A DNA stretch of 64,000 bases from an uncultured Clostridia bacterium. GTDB lineage: Bacteria > Bacillota > Clostridia > Christensenellales > Borkfalkiaceae. The notes beneath the pieces were generated by a model. The model made no database searches. It saw nothing but the letters and a program-made list of their open reading frames with translations, and was not told the origin of the DNA. Each line of letters opens with the position of its first letter. The stretch's first letter is position 1. The position numbers were made by a program, and so were the translations under genes. Location of the stretch: assembly GCA_944341075.1 (NCBI GenBank), contig CALVLV010000009.1:1-64000 (forward strand), given 5' to 3'. Positions 18,381-27,439 of the stretch are shown one piece after another.

Positions 18381-19897
18381 GCAAAATAATACTTGGCATT
18401 GAACTTGGTTCAACGCGCATAAAGTCCGTACTCATCGACGGGCGTGGCACGGTGCTTGCCACAGGCATTTTCGAGTGGGAGAATACCCTTGTAGAAGGGT
18501 TGTGGTCATATTCCCTTGAAGACGCCGAACGCGGCGTCCGCGAAAGCTACAGCCGCCTTGTTGAAAACTACGGCAAAACTATTGAACGGCTTGACGCAAT
18601 AGGCGTGTCGGCCATGATGCACGGATACCTCGCCTTCGATAAAAACGGAAAGCAGCTTGTGCCGTTCAGAACGTGGCGCAACACCAATACGGGCGAGGCC
18701 GCCCAAAAACTTTCACGGCTTTTTGCCTTCAATGTGCCCCTGCGCTGGAGCGTTTCGCAGTATTACCAGGCATACCTCGACGGAATGGAACATGTGAAAT
18801 ACGTCGCCCATCTCACAACGCTTGCGGGGTATATACATTATAAGCTTACGGGCAAAAACGTGCTCGGCGCTGACGATGCAAGCGGAATGTTCCCGCTGGA
18901 CGGGCGCGATTATAACGCCGTAATGCTTGAAAAGTTCAATGCCCTTATAGGCAGAGATTTCAAAAAGCTGCTGCCGAAAGTTTTGCTTGCGGGCGAAGAT
19001 GCGGGAACGCTGACCGATGAGGGCGCACGCTTTTTAGACCCGACGGGCACGCTTAAAGCGGGTGCGGTATGTTGCCCGCCCGAAGGCGATATGGGCACGG
19101 GCATGGTGGCAACAAACAGCGTTTTGCCAAAGACCGCCAACATATCTTCGGGCACGGCGGCAAATTGCACGGTTGTGCTGGAAAGGCCTTTAAAAAATTA
19201 TTACAAAGAAATTGACATAGTGTCCACGCCCGACGGCTTGCCTGCTGCGCTGATACATACAAACAACTGCACAACTGAAATCAATGAATGGGTAGACCTG
19301 TTTTCTGAAGTCGTTGAACTGTGCGGCCTGAATATAAGCAAGGGGCAGCTGTTTGAAAAACTGTTCAATAAATCGCTTGAAAGCGACGGCGAGGTCGGCA
19401 AACTTACGGGCTATAACTACCTTGCCGGCGAACCGCTTGCGGGGACAAGCAACGGCGCGCCGCTCATTTTAAGGCCGAGCGATGGCCGTCTTACTCTTGC
19501 AAATTTCATGCAGATGCATATATATTCGGCCATTTCGGCGCTCGCCGTCGGCGTTGATATTCTTAAGGGCGAGGGCGTAAAAATGGAGAGCGTTACGGCC
19601 CACGGCGGCTTTTATAAGACGCCGTTCATAGGGCAGAACGCCACAAGCGCAGTGCTCGGTGCGCCCGTTACCGTTATGGAAACTGCGGGAGAGGGAGGTG
19701 CCTACGGCATAGCGTTGCTTGCGGCATATGCCTTGACTAACGGCATTTCGCTGCCCGATTACCTGAACAAAATTTTTGCGGGCGCAAGTAAAAAAACAGT
19801 AAATGCCGATAAAACCGAAAAGGCTAAGTTTTCAAACTTTTTCGCTGCATATAAGCGCTGTCTGCCCGTAGAGTGTTTGGCTTCGGAGGTAATATAG
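18377..19897 (+). CDS. FGGY-family sugar kinase (ribulokinase/xylulokinase-like)
   Basis: 506 residues. The first ATPase lobe starts with LGIELGSTRIKSVLID, followed by DAIGVSAMMHGYLAFD and the FRTWRNTNT substrate segment; GADDASGMFPLD follows. The second lobe has NISSGTAANCTV and the AHGGFYKTPFIG and ETAGEGGAYGIALLAA nucleotide-binding segments. FGGY kinases phosphorylate ketoses or polyols. Between an aldose isomerase and an AraD-like epimerase the expected substrate is L-ribulose. It is translationally coupled at both sides: a 4-base overlap upstream and a directly abutting GTG start downstream. Confidence 0.85.
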   Translation: MSKIILGIELGSTRIKSVLIDGRGTVLATGIFEWENTLVEGLWSYSLEDAERGVRESYSRLVENYGKTIERLDAIGVSAMMHGYLAFDKNGKQLVPFRTWRNTNTGEAAQKLSRLFAFNVPLRWSVSQYYQAYLDGMEHVKYVAHLTTLAGYIHYKLTGKNVLGADDASGMFPLDGRDYNAVMLEKFNALIGRDFKKLLPKVLLAGEDAGTLTDEGARFLDPTGTLKAGAVCCPPEGDMGTGMVATNSVLPKTANISSGTAANCTVVLERPLKNYYKEIDIVSTPDGLPAALIHTNNCTTEINEWVDLFSEVVELCGLNISKGQLFEKLFNKSLESDGEVGKLTGYNYLAGEPLAGTSNGAPLILRPSDGRLTLANFMQMHIYSAISALAVGVDILKGEGVKMESVTAHGGFYKTPFIGQNATSAVLGAPVTVMETAGEGGAYGIALLAAYALTNGISLPDYLNKIFAGASKKTVNADKTEKAKFSNFFAAYKRCLPVECLASEVI

Positions 19898-20584
19898 GTG
19901 CTTGAAAAGTTAAAAAAAGAGGTGCTTAATGCCAACCTCGCACTTGTAAAAAACGGGCTTGTGTTGTTTACATGGGGCAATGTTTCGGCAATAGACAGAA
20001 AAAGCGGGCTGGTGGTAATAAAACCGAGCGGCGTTTCGTACGACGGAATGAAGGCCGAAGATATGGTCGTCGTAAATTTAAACGGTGATGTTGTCGAGGG
20101 CAATTACCGCCCGTCAAGCGATACGCCCACGCATATCGAACTCTACAGGGCGCATCCGCAAATCGGTGGAATAGTGCACACGCACTCAACATATGCCACG
20201 GCTTTTGCGCAGGCAGAGCGGGCTGTTCCCGCATACGGCACCACCCATGCCGACTATTTTTACGGCGATATTCCCTGTGCGCGCAACCTCACTGAAGGGG
20301 AGATGGGCGGATACGAAAGGAATACGGGCAAGGTTATAAACGAAACTTTAAGCGGCAAAGATGTTGTTGCCGTTCCCGCCTGCCTTGTTGCGCACCACGG
20401 CGTATTCGCCTGGGGTAAAAATGCAGATGAGGCCGTCTATCACGCAACCGTCGTAGAAGAAGTGGCAAAAATGGCGTTCATAACCGAAGGGTTGAACCCT
20501 TCCGCCAGGCGCCTTCCGCAATATGTTGCTGACAAGCACTATAACCGCAAGCACGGCAAAAATGCCTATTACGGTCAAAAATAA
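19898..20584 (+). CDS. araD: L-ribulose-5-phosphate 4-epimerase (class II aldolase family)
   Basis: 228 residues with a GTG start directly after the kinase stop codon; no ATG fits better, and the kinase end carries a GGAGG. Family signatures are [34 protein letters not shown], the zinc-binding [21 protein letters not shown] and [12 protein letters not shown], then HHGVFAWG. The length and the [10 protein letters not shown] segment are typical of AraD, which converts L-ribulose 5-phosphate to D-xylulose 5-phosphate, rather than of the shorter fuculose-phosphate aldolases. Last functional gene of the pentose operon. Confidence 0.88.
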   Translation: MLEKLKKEVLNANLALVKNGLVLFTWGNVSAIDRKSGLVVIKPSGVSYDGMKAEDMVVVNLNGDVVEGNYRPSSDTPTHIELYRAHPQIGGIVHTHSTYATAFAQAERAVPAYGTTHADYFYGDIPCARNLTEGEMGGYERNTGKVINETLSGKDVVAVPACLVAHHGVFAWGKNADEAVYHATVVEEVAKMAFITEGLNPSARRLPQYVADKHYNRKHGKNAYYGQK

Positions 20585-20648
20585 AGCGGCAACGGCAAAA
20601 AGTTTAAAGGCAGAACTATGTTAACCGCCTGGCTTGTTCAAGGCGTGA

Positions 20649-21206
20649 TATTCACAATATAATTCGGGAAGCGACGGCGAAAATCAGGATTACGTAGAGG
20701 TATCTTCAATGTATATGTATATAGGCAAAGGCGACGTGCTCGTCCACGCGCCCGAGCAGAAAAACCTCTATCAGTTTTTTATAAATAACGAGCTTGACGG
20801 CAGGGTGTTTGCCATGGCAGAGGGCAACTACGACCTTTTGGCCAACGTTGATTTTTCCTATTCAGACAAGGTGTTTGCCGCGTGGGAAATGTACATGAAC
20901 CTGCGCGGAAAGGCGGCGGAGTGCACCTACGGCGACCACACGGACATGTTCAACAACTATGGCGATATTGCCGTGGAGCGCCCGTACGACGAGGGCAGCG
21001 AGGCCGCGCGCGACATAAATTATACGCAGGACTGGGGCTTTGACCTTACCCTTCTTAAACAGTGGAATATCGCCACGCTTGCAGGGGTGTACGATAAGGT
21101 TGCCGAAAGGGGCGCCGCCGTGTATTTTTCGTGGGCGCCCATAAACGAGCAGTCAGACGGCAACTACAATATATATGTGCCGATGAATAATGTTAAATTA
21201 GAGTAA
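20649..21206 (+). pseudogene. 5'-truncated remnant of a larger protein
   Basis: An ATG at 20709 gives 165 residues, but the frame stays open and protein-like back to a TGA at 20646-20648 (reading ...SDGENQDYVEVSSM before the ATG). No signal sequence or ribosome site fits. The text GKGDVLVHAPEQ, followed by DLNYTQDWG-like and AVYFSWAPIN segments, looks like the middle and end of a larger secreted or SGNH-hydrolase-like protein rather than a complete enzyme. I considered the YhcH/YjgK/YiaL family and do not find its pattern. It sits between the epimerase and a strong terminator. A short real protein from 20709 cannot be excluded. Confidence 0.5.
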
Positions 21207-21235
21207 TGCAGCCTTTTTATGACGGCTGAAAACGC

Positions 21236-21277
21236 AATAAATATCGGAGCAGGTATCCTGCTCCGATATTTATTTTT
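21236..21277 (+). terminator. Strong intrinsic terminator of the pentose operon
   Basis: An 18-bp perfect stem (21236-21253 with 21257-21274), loop TAT, then a T-rich tail. The following 350 bp up to the next start codon hold no gene; TTGACA at 21540-21545 may belong to a promoter for the response regulator but no good -10 is at the right distance. Confidence 0.92.
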
Positions 21278-21630
21278 ATGCGTACCGCCGCCCGGTAAAA
21301 TTATTCTGAGAGCATGCATAACGGTAAATGTTTCTGCATGCAAAAACGGCTGCGGATGCCGGCGGTAAAAAATCAAAAGGTATGCGGATATGTGTCGGCT
21401 AATTTATATTTTTCTCTGTGTTGCGTCATGCAAAACAGGTGCCCGCGGCGCAGCTGTCCGGCCAGCGCCGCAACAGGGAAAAATACGGCGAGGGCGGAGC
21501 CTTTGTTCTTATGTCAGGGTAATGCCGCAAAAAAGGCTCTTGACAAAAGTCATTTTTGGGTTTACCATTGATTGATGTAAAATATGCGAAAAAGCAATGC
21601 GACGGCGCCGGTCCGTTGCGGGAGGGCTGA

Positions 21631-22344
21631 ATGAACTTCAAAGTGGCAGTTGTGGAAGATGATGAAGCGGCACGCAGATCTCTTACCGACAAAATAGAGA
21701 GGTATGCGGAAGAAAAGGGGCATGCCATAACAGTTTCGGGTTTTTCCGACGCGTATTTTTTTCTTATGAACTATAAGTCGGATTATGCCGTCATTTTCCT
21801 CGATATAGAGATGCCCGGAATGAACGGCATGGAGGCGGCAAAAAAAGTGCGCCAATCCGATTCTGCCGCCATAATAGTGTTTGTTACAAACCTCGCGCAA
21901 TATGCCGTGGAGGGGTATGCCGTTGCCGCGTTCGATTTTGTGCTGAAGCCGGTTTCTTATCCTGCCTTCCAGATGAAGTTCGACCGCATATGCAAAGAAC
22001 TTTCGCACCGCCTTGACGATCACTGCATTTATATCGGCAATCGTACTCAAAACAAGCGTGTGCGCGTGCTTGATATTTACTACGTGGAATCTGAAAACCA
22101 CGATTTGCTGTTTCATACCACGGACGGACTCGTCCGCATGCGCGGCACAATGGCCGATATGGAAAAGCGCCTTGCGCCCCATCATTTTGTGCGGTGCAAC
22201 TCGTGTTATCTGGTCAATCTCAGGTATATAGACAATCTCTGCGGCGACAGGGTCATAGTGGGAGGCGCCGAACTGCGCATATCCCAGTCGCGCAGGCATG
22301 CTTTTCTGGCTGAATTTGCCCGCTATACGGGAGGCAGCGTATGA
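21631..22344 (+). CDS. Second LytTR-family response regulator
   Basis: 237 residues; GGGAGGG precedes the ATG. Receiver domain with VVEDDEAARR, phospho-acceptor Asp58 in FLDIEMPGMNG and Lys in VLKPVSY. The LytTR domain shows IYYVESENHDLLFHT, HHFVRCNSCYLVNLRYID and ISQSRRHAFL. It is a clear paralogue of the protein at 2107-2814. The kinase gene overlaps its stop by 4 bases. Its likely target is the paired TTACGAC element at 23894-23921, which precedes the next GH3 unit; the box sequence differs from the CTATTCG boxes of the first system, as expected if the two regulators have diverged. Confidence 0.93.
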   Translation: MNFKVAVVEDDEAARRSLTDKIERYAEEKGHAITVSGFSDAYFFLMNYKSDYAVIFLDIEMPGMNGMEAAKKVRQSDSAAIIVFVTNLAQYAVEGYAVAAFDFVLKPVSYPAFQMKFDRICKELSHRLDDHCIYIGNRTQNKRVRVLDIYYVESENHDLLFHTTDGLVRMRGTMADMEKRLAPHHFVRCNSCYLVNLRYIDNLCGDRVIVGGAELRISQSRRHAFLAEFARYTGGSV

Positions 22345-23687
22345 TACGGTCTATCGCAGCCATAAGCCTGATGTTTTTTGAAGTCCTCATTGCGGAGCTT
22401 CTGTTTTCGCCATTTCTGGAAAAGAGGCGGCGTTTTCCCGTGCTGCTTGCGGTAAGCATACTCGTCTGTCTTGAAATTATCATAATGGTCGCACTGTTGT
22501 ACGGCTATTTTACGGACAGTATATTTGTCTACGGCGATCCGGCGGCGAGCGCATGGGACTCCGTATTCAAATTTTTATATTACCTGCTTGTGTTTGCGCT
22601 CACTTTTCTGTGCTGCTTTGTGTGTTTCAGGTGCACGGAGGGGGTGTGGAAGATACTCTTTTATTGCGCGGGCGGGTACGCGATACAACATCTTTCGTAC
22701 AATGTTTCCAATATGATAGGCGCTGCGGCAGGGGTGCGGACGGGCATCTGGTCGCACCTGATAGAAGTGGGGGTGTGCGCCGTAGTCTATGTGGTTGCGT
22801 GGCTGATCCTTGTCTACCGCAGAAGGTCTGCCGATAACAGCAAAAGCATCAAGGCAAAGACGCTTTTTTCGCTACTGGTGCTGTTCGTGTGTATAGGTCT
22901 TTCGCGTATCACCACCGACGACGGAACACGCGGCAGCCTTGCATTCTGGGCAGAGAGTTTATATGCCGTGATAAGTTGTATCCTCATAATCGGCATGCTG
23001 TTCAGCATAACCCAGAACGACCGCAAGCAGAACGAGGTCGATATGATGGCGGAACTGCTGCACCGCGAAAAGGAGCAGTTCAGGCTTGTAAAGGAAAATA
23101 TAGACATAATCAACATAAAGTGCCACGACCTGAAGCATCAGCTGAGCGCTCTGCGCGGAAACCTTTCCGAAGAGTATGTGAAAGAGATAGAAAACGCCGT
23201 TATGATCTATAATTCTTCGGTCAAGACGGGCAACGACATACTCGACGTGATTCTCACGGAAAAGAGCTTGTTCTGCGAAAAGAATCACGTCTGCCTCACG
23301 TGCGCGGTGAACGGCGCTCAGCTCGCCTTTATGGACAACATGGATATCTATTCGCTCTTCGGCAATGCGCTTTCAAACGCCATAGAGAGCGTGAGCAGGA
23401 TCGACGACGAGGAGAGGCGGTGCATTTCCCTTTCATCCAAAACTTCGGGAGGCTTTTTCTCTGTGCATATAGAAAATTTTTACGATGGAGAGCTGCAGTT
23501 TGAAAACGGTTTACCGCTCACCCGCGGCGATAAGAACTACCACGGCTTCGGGCTGAAAAGTATGAAGCATATAGCTGAAAAGTATGGCGGCTGCATGAGC
23601 GTTACCGCGGCGGACGGAAAATTCTGTCTGGATTTTCTGTTTCCGCCCGACGCCGGGGAATATGGCAGGCGGAATTTTTCAAGATGA
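22341..23687 (+). CDS. Second GHKL-type sensor histidine kinase
   Basis: 448 residues. A polytopic membrane domain of about six helices (residues 1-220) precedes the H-box CHDLKHQLSAL with His262, the N-box FGNALSNAIESV and the G-box HGFGLKSMKHIAEKYGG. Same architecture as the kinase at 2821-4146. The GHKL domain aligns well by eye, while the membrane sensor parts differ more, suggesting different signals. No agrB/agrD-like gene is adjacent. It overlaps the regulator gene by four bases (ATGA), so the pair is made together. A G9 tract lies 13 nt after its stop. Confidence 0.92.
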   Translation: MIRSIAAISLMFFEVLIAELLFSPFLEKRRRFPVLLAVSILVCLEIIIMVALLYGYFTDSIFVYGDPAASAWDSVFKFLYYLLVFALTFLCCFVCFRCTEGVWKILFYCAGGYAIQHLSYNVSNMIGAAAGVRTGIWSHLIEVGVCAVVYVVAWLILVYRRRSADNSKSIKAKTLFSLLVLFVCIGLSRITTDDGTRGSLAFWAESLYAVISCILIIGMLFSITQNDRKQNEVDMMAELLHREKEQFRLVKENIDIINIKCHDLKHQLSALRGNLSEEYVKEIENAVMIYNSSVKTGNDILDVILTEKSLFCEKNHVCLTCAVNGAQLAFMDNMDIYSLFGNALSNAIESVSRIDDEERRCISLSSKTSGGFFSVHIENFYDGELQFENGLPLTRGDKNYHGFGLKSMKHIAEKYGGCMSVTAADGKFCLDFLFPPDAGEYGRRNFSR

Positions 23688-23700
23688 TATTTTTTTCTGA

Positions 23701-23729
23701 GGGGGGGGGTATAGCCCCCTCTTTCTTTA
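23701..23729 (+). terminator. G9-based hairpin after the kinase gene
   Basis: Nine G residues (23701-23709), TATAG, then CCCCC (23715-23719) and a T-rich tail. G5/C5 pairing gives a short terminator-like hairpin. The homopolymer could slip. Confidence 0.5.
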
Positions 23730-23893
23730 TGGAAAAATTTGGCAGAATAAGCTTTCTGTACTGCTGTTCCGCCTGCGCGCGAAAGGTAGTAAAATATAAG
23801 CGTTTAGCTGTCCGGCAGTTGTTTTAGGCATGGTAAAAAGCGGTCGGTTCGTGTGCGGACGCCTGTTTTGTCCTGTGCTCCGACGCATAAGAG

Positions 23894-23956
23894 TTACGAC
23901 TAAAATTTACTCAATTACGACATTTGCATTGCGCAATCTGCAAAATGCTGTTAAAT
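23894..23956 (+). promoter_or_regulatory. Paired TTACGAC boxes and probable promoter
   Basis: TTACGAC at 23894-23900 and 23915-23921, exactly 21 bp apart, is followed by a possible -35 (TTGCGC, 23929-23934) and, 16 bp later, TTAAAT (23951-23956). The spacing equals that of the CTATTCG pairs, while the sequence differs. Likely target of the regulator at 21631-22344. The rest of 23730-24047 shows nothing gene-like. Confidence 0.6.
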
Positions 23957-24047
23957 TTTTCTTACAGGCGGAAAACCGCCCGCATGTTTGCGGCAAATGT
24001 GTGGGGCGGCGCCGCTCTGCCTGAAAAATTTGTATAAGGAGTGAAGA

Positions 24048-24347
24048 ATGAAAATTCTCTTAAACGGCAGGCTTCAAAAGGTTCGCTGGGGAGCCGTTGC
24101 CGGGGCAAGCTTTATAGTGTTGTTCTACCTGACTGCCGGCATTGTGGCGGCGTACATAATCCTCAATGCCGTTGCCGGGGCTACGAACGACGCCGTAGGC
24201 CTGTTCGATAATTGGTGGCAGACGCTCCTGTTTGTGCTCGACGTTGTTGTGGCACTTCTGTTTGTTTGCTCTGTAGTTATGTTTGTGCTCAAACGCGTGA
24301 ATAAACCGGAGGCGATGCCATCTGCGCAGGGAGGGGAAAGCAAATGA
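24048..24347 (+). CDS. Small membrane protein paired with GH3
   Basis: 99 residues with two or three hydrophobic helices (about 17-43 and 60-83), a WWQTLLF segment and a polar C-terminal tail. TAAGGAGTG precedes the ATG. Its last codons overlap the ATGA start of the GH3 gene, so the two are translationally coupled. It is shorter than the partner proteins at 11857, 34495 and 46744 and not obviously alike in sequence, but occupies the same genomic niche. First gene behind the paired TTACGAC boxes. Function unknown. Confidence 0.78.
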   Translation: MKILLNGRLQKVRWGAVAGASFIVLFYLTAGIVAAYIILNAVAGATNDAVGLFDNWWQTLLFVLDVVVALLFVCSVVMFVLKRVNKPEAMPSAQGGESK

Positions 24348-27300
24348 AAATTTTCGACCGCACTGTATGGACGCTGATAACGGCATTTTTTGCAATATTT
24401 CTTGTGATAGTATATGTGGGCTCGATGTTTGCAATGCAGTACTCGGCCTATATCAATTCCGCGCTGGGCATCATTCCCTATGTTACGGAAAAGAATGAAA
24501 ATCCCGACGAGGATACCGAATACTACAAATCAGATTACTACTATTCCGACGGCACTTACGACGACGCGGCAATGCGTGAAAATTCCATGGACGTCGCCGA
24601 GCGCGTTGCCGACGAAAGCACGGTGCTGCTGTGGAACAACAATAACGCATTGCCCCTTTCCGAAGGCGATAAGGTGGGCTTCTTCGGTATAAGCGCACAG
24701 AGCAGCCGCTATATGTATGCGGGTACAGGTTCGGGCGCGCTTACATACAGTGGAAGCGACACCATAATGTCCGCCATGGAGGCAAAGGGCATAGACGTGA
24801 ACGACAACCTGTGGCGCCTGTATACATTGCTAACGGGTTCTTACGGCTGGGGACAGGTCAGCGCGTCTTCGGCAGGCGTGGACGATGCAAACTATGGCGA
24901 ATATACCATAAATGAAGCTCCCTGGTCGGCCGTTGAGGAGATGGATAAAAATACCTTCGGCGGCGCCGTGCTTACAAATTATTCGGCATACAAAGATGCT
25001 GCCATCATGGTCATATCGCGCAACGGCGGTGAAAACTGCGACGTCGCTTTCACGGCGGACGAAGATAAGAACCTGGATAACGGTTGTTACCTCGACCTGT
25101 CCGAGGCGGAAGCCGACGTGCTTGCGCACCTGATGCAGCTGAAGAAGGACGGCCGCGTTGAAAAGGTTGTGCTGCTTATAAATTCGGCTACCCCTATGCA
25201 GCTTATGAATATATCGGGATTGGGAATAGACGCCTGCATGTGGGTAGGCATGGGCGGAACCATGTCGGCCGAGCAGATAGCCGGCGTCCTTTCGGGCGAA
25301 ACCACACCCTCAGGGCACCTTGTGGATACGTGGGTATATGACATTGATTCTGCTCCCGCAAATGAAAATTTCGGCGACTATACGTTTGCTCAGTCAACCG
25401 GGCTGCCGCCTGAATTCAAATATACCCATAACGATAAGTATGTGGTGTATCAGGAGGGTATCTACGTTGGCTACCGCTATTACGAAACGAGGTATGAAGA
25501 TGCCGTTCTTGGCAGGGGCAACGCCTCGTCGCAGGCCGGCGCATACAACAGCAAGGGCGTGTGGAATTACGGGGAGGAGGTCGCCTACACGTTCGGGCAC
25601 GGCGAGTCGTATGCCGATTTCCTCTACAGCGGCTACAGCGTTACGCAGAATTCCGACGGCGACTACGAAGTATCTGTAAACATAAAAAACATAAGCGACA
25701 AATATTCCGGCAAGGAAGTCATGCAGGTATATATACAGAAGCCCTATACCGACTATGACGTAAAGAACAATATCGAAAAGGCTTCGGTAGAGCTCGTGGG
25801 GTTTGCCAAGACTGATCTGCTCGCTCCCGGGCAGGATCAGACACTTAAGGTAGTTGTGGACGACTACGAATTCAAGACCTATGACGCCTACGGCGCCGGC
25901 ACATACATACTTGAAAAGGGCGATTACTATCTTGCCATAGGCACCAGCGCGCACAACGCCCTCAACAATATACTTGCAAGCAAAAAGGCAGACGGCGTTT
26001 CGGTGAACGAGGACATCATGGACGAAGACGGCGTTGCCGGTCTCGCCCAAAAAATAACGGTTTCCGCCAACGACTTCACCAAGTGGGCAACTTCTCCCTA
26101 TACGGGCGAAAAGGTGGGCAACCTGTTCTCAGATGCAGACATAAACCTGTACAGTGGAACGCAGGATCAGAAGATAACGTACCTTTCAAGGAGCGACTGG
26201 CAGGGCACTTATCCCTCGGCCGTAACGCTTTCCTGCATCAATCAGACCATGGTTGCCGACATGCAGTATACTACGGGCATAACCGAAGACCCTGAAGCCG
26301 TGATGCCCAAGTATGAAACTATAAATGAAGAGGTAGGGCAGCTTTCGCTTGTCATGCTGATGGAATATGACTACGATGATCCCATATGGGATATCCTCAT
26401 GGATCAGACTTCATGGGCAGAGCAGACCTATCTTGTCACATACGGCGCGCACGTACTTGCGGGTGCGGAATCTGTGAACGCCCCCGGCGGCCTTTCGCAG
26501 AACGGCCCTTCCGGCATAAACCAGCCTAACCCCGTATTGAAGAGCTATATCATATTCCCCTGCCAGGTGAACATGGCGGCTACATGGAATACTCCGCTCA
26601 TTGAAGAGCTCGGCGAAGCCTTCGGCATGGAGATGATGCACGTGGACTACGAAGGCCTCAACGGCCCCGGCGCAAATATACACCGCTCGGCATATTCGGG
26701 CAGAAACTGGGAGTATTACTCGGAAGACGGTTTCATGAGCGGCGAAATGCTCTCTTCGGAAACTACCGGCATGATGCGCTACGGCGCCATACTCTATGTA
26801 AAGCATATGCTTCTCAACGATAACGAGCGCAACCGCTATGGCGTGAGCGTATGGGCCAACGAACAGTCTATTCGCGAAATATACGCCAAGGCCTATGAAA
26901 AGGCGTGTGCCGTCACCAATCTCAACGGCATAATGTCGTCTTTCAACCGCATAGGCGCAACGTGGGCAGGCAGACATAAGGGACTTCTGAACGACCTGCT
27001 CCGCGGCGAATGGGGCTTTGAGGGCGCCGTCCAGACGGACGCCGCCGTCGGCAGGCATATGGGCATGTCCAACGACGAAGCCACCAATGCGGCAGTAATG
27101 GCTGAGGCGCTTATCGCCGGGCAGGACTTCTGGCTTGCAGGCGGCAGCTACGATAAGCTTGACGGCTACAAGGACAACGCCACCGTGGCCTGCGCCCTGC
27201 GCGAAGCGGCGCGCCGCATGCTCTACACTCAGCTGCACTCCACGGCAATGAACGGCGTTGGCGCCGATTCCCGTACCGTATATATCACACCCTGGTGGGA

Positions 27301-27427
27301 GGCAACGCTGAACACGCTTAAAATAGTAGCACCCATCCTGGTTGCCGTGAGCGGCGCCATGATGATAGCTTCGTTCGTACTGCCCGTCGTTATGAAAAAG
27401 AAAGACGGGGAAAAGGATACCGAATAA
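24344..27427 (+). CDS. Permuted GH3 glycosidase anchored at both ends
   Basis: 1027 residues. N-terminal helix about 7-30; C-terminal helix about 990-1013 ending in KKKDGEKDTE. Sandwich domain first (DESTVLLWNNNNALPL near 90, SRNGGENCDV near 227), FnIII domain (FGHGESYADF near 415), then TIM barrel (NGPSGINQPN, GPGANIHRSAYSGRNWEYY, KHMLLNDNERNR, nucleophile Asp899 in GAVQTDAAV). Two departures from the paralogues: GGEN instead of GGEG at the sandwich motif, and KHMLLNDNER where others have KHFALNDQE, so specificity or activity may be altered. It is coupled to the small membrane protein upstream and followed by the Ig/CBM-like lipoprotein gene. Confidence 0.9.
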   Translation: MKIFDRTVWTLITAFFAIFLVIVYVGSMFAMQYSAYINSALGIIPYVTEKNENPDEDTEYYKSDYYYSDGTYDDAAMRENSMDVAERVADESTVLLWNNNNALPLSEGDKVGFFGISAQSSRYMYAGTGSGALTYSGSDTIMSAMEAKGIDVNDNLWRLYTLLTGSYGWGQVSASSAGVDDANYGEYTINEAPWSAVEEMDKNTFGGAVLTNYSAYKDAAIMVISRNGGENCDVAFTADEDKNLDNGCYLDLSEAEADVLAHLMQLKKDGRVEKVVLLINSATPMQLMNISGLGIDACMWVGMGGTMSAEQIAGVLSGETTPSGHLVDTWVYDIDSAPANENFGDYTFAQSTGLPPEFKYTHNDKYVVYQEGIYVGYRYYETRYEDAVLGRGNASSQAGAYNSKGVWNYGEEVAYTFGHGESYADFLYSGYSVTQNSDGDYEVSVNIKNISDKYSGKEVMQVYIQKPYTDYDVKNNIEKASVELVGFAKTDLLAPGQDQTLKVVVDDYEFKTYDAYGAGTYILEKGDYYLAIGTSAHNALNNILASKKADGVSVNEDIMDEDGVAGLAQKITVSANDFTKWATSPYTGEKVGNLFSDADINLYSGTQDQKITYLSRSDWQGTYPSAVTLSCINQTMVADMQYTTGITEDPEAVMPKYETINEEVGQLSLVMLMEYDYDDPIWDILMDQTSWAEQTYLVTYGAHVLAGAESVNAPGGLSQNGPSGINQPNPVLKSYIIFPCQVNMAATWNTPLIEELGEAFGMEMMHVDYEGLNGPGANIHRSAYSGRNWEYYSEDGFMSGEMLSSETTGMMRYGAILYVKHMLLNDNERNRYGVSVWANEQSIREIYAKAYEKACAVTNLNGIMSSFNRIGATWAGRHKGLLNDLLRGEWGFEGAVQTDAAVGRHMGMSNDEATNAAVMAEALIAGQDFWLAGGSYDKLDGYKDNATVACALREAARRMLYTQLHSTAMNGVGADSRTVYITPWWEATLNTLKIVAPILVAVSGAMMIASFVLPVVMKKKDGEKDTE

Positions 27428-27439
27428 GGAGGGATGGTT

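Noticed and set aside
20709..21206. Assignment of the post-araD frame to the YhcH/YjgK/YiaL family
   Set aside because: Length is similar and the operon position would fit, but the characteristic sequence pattern is absent and the frame continues upstream of the ATG.
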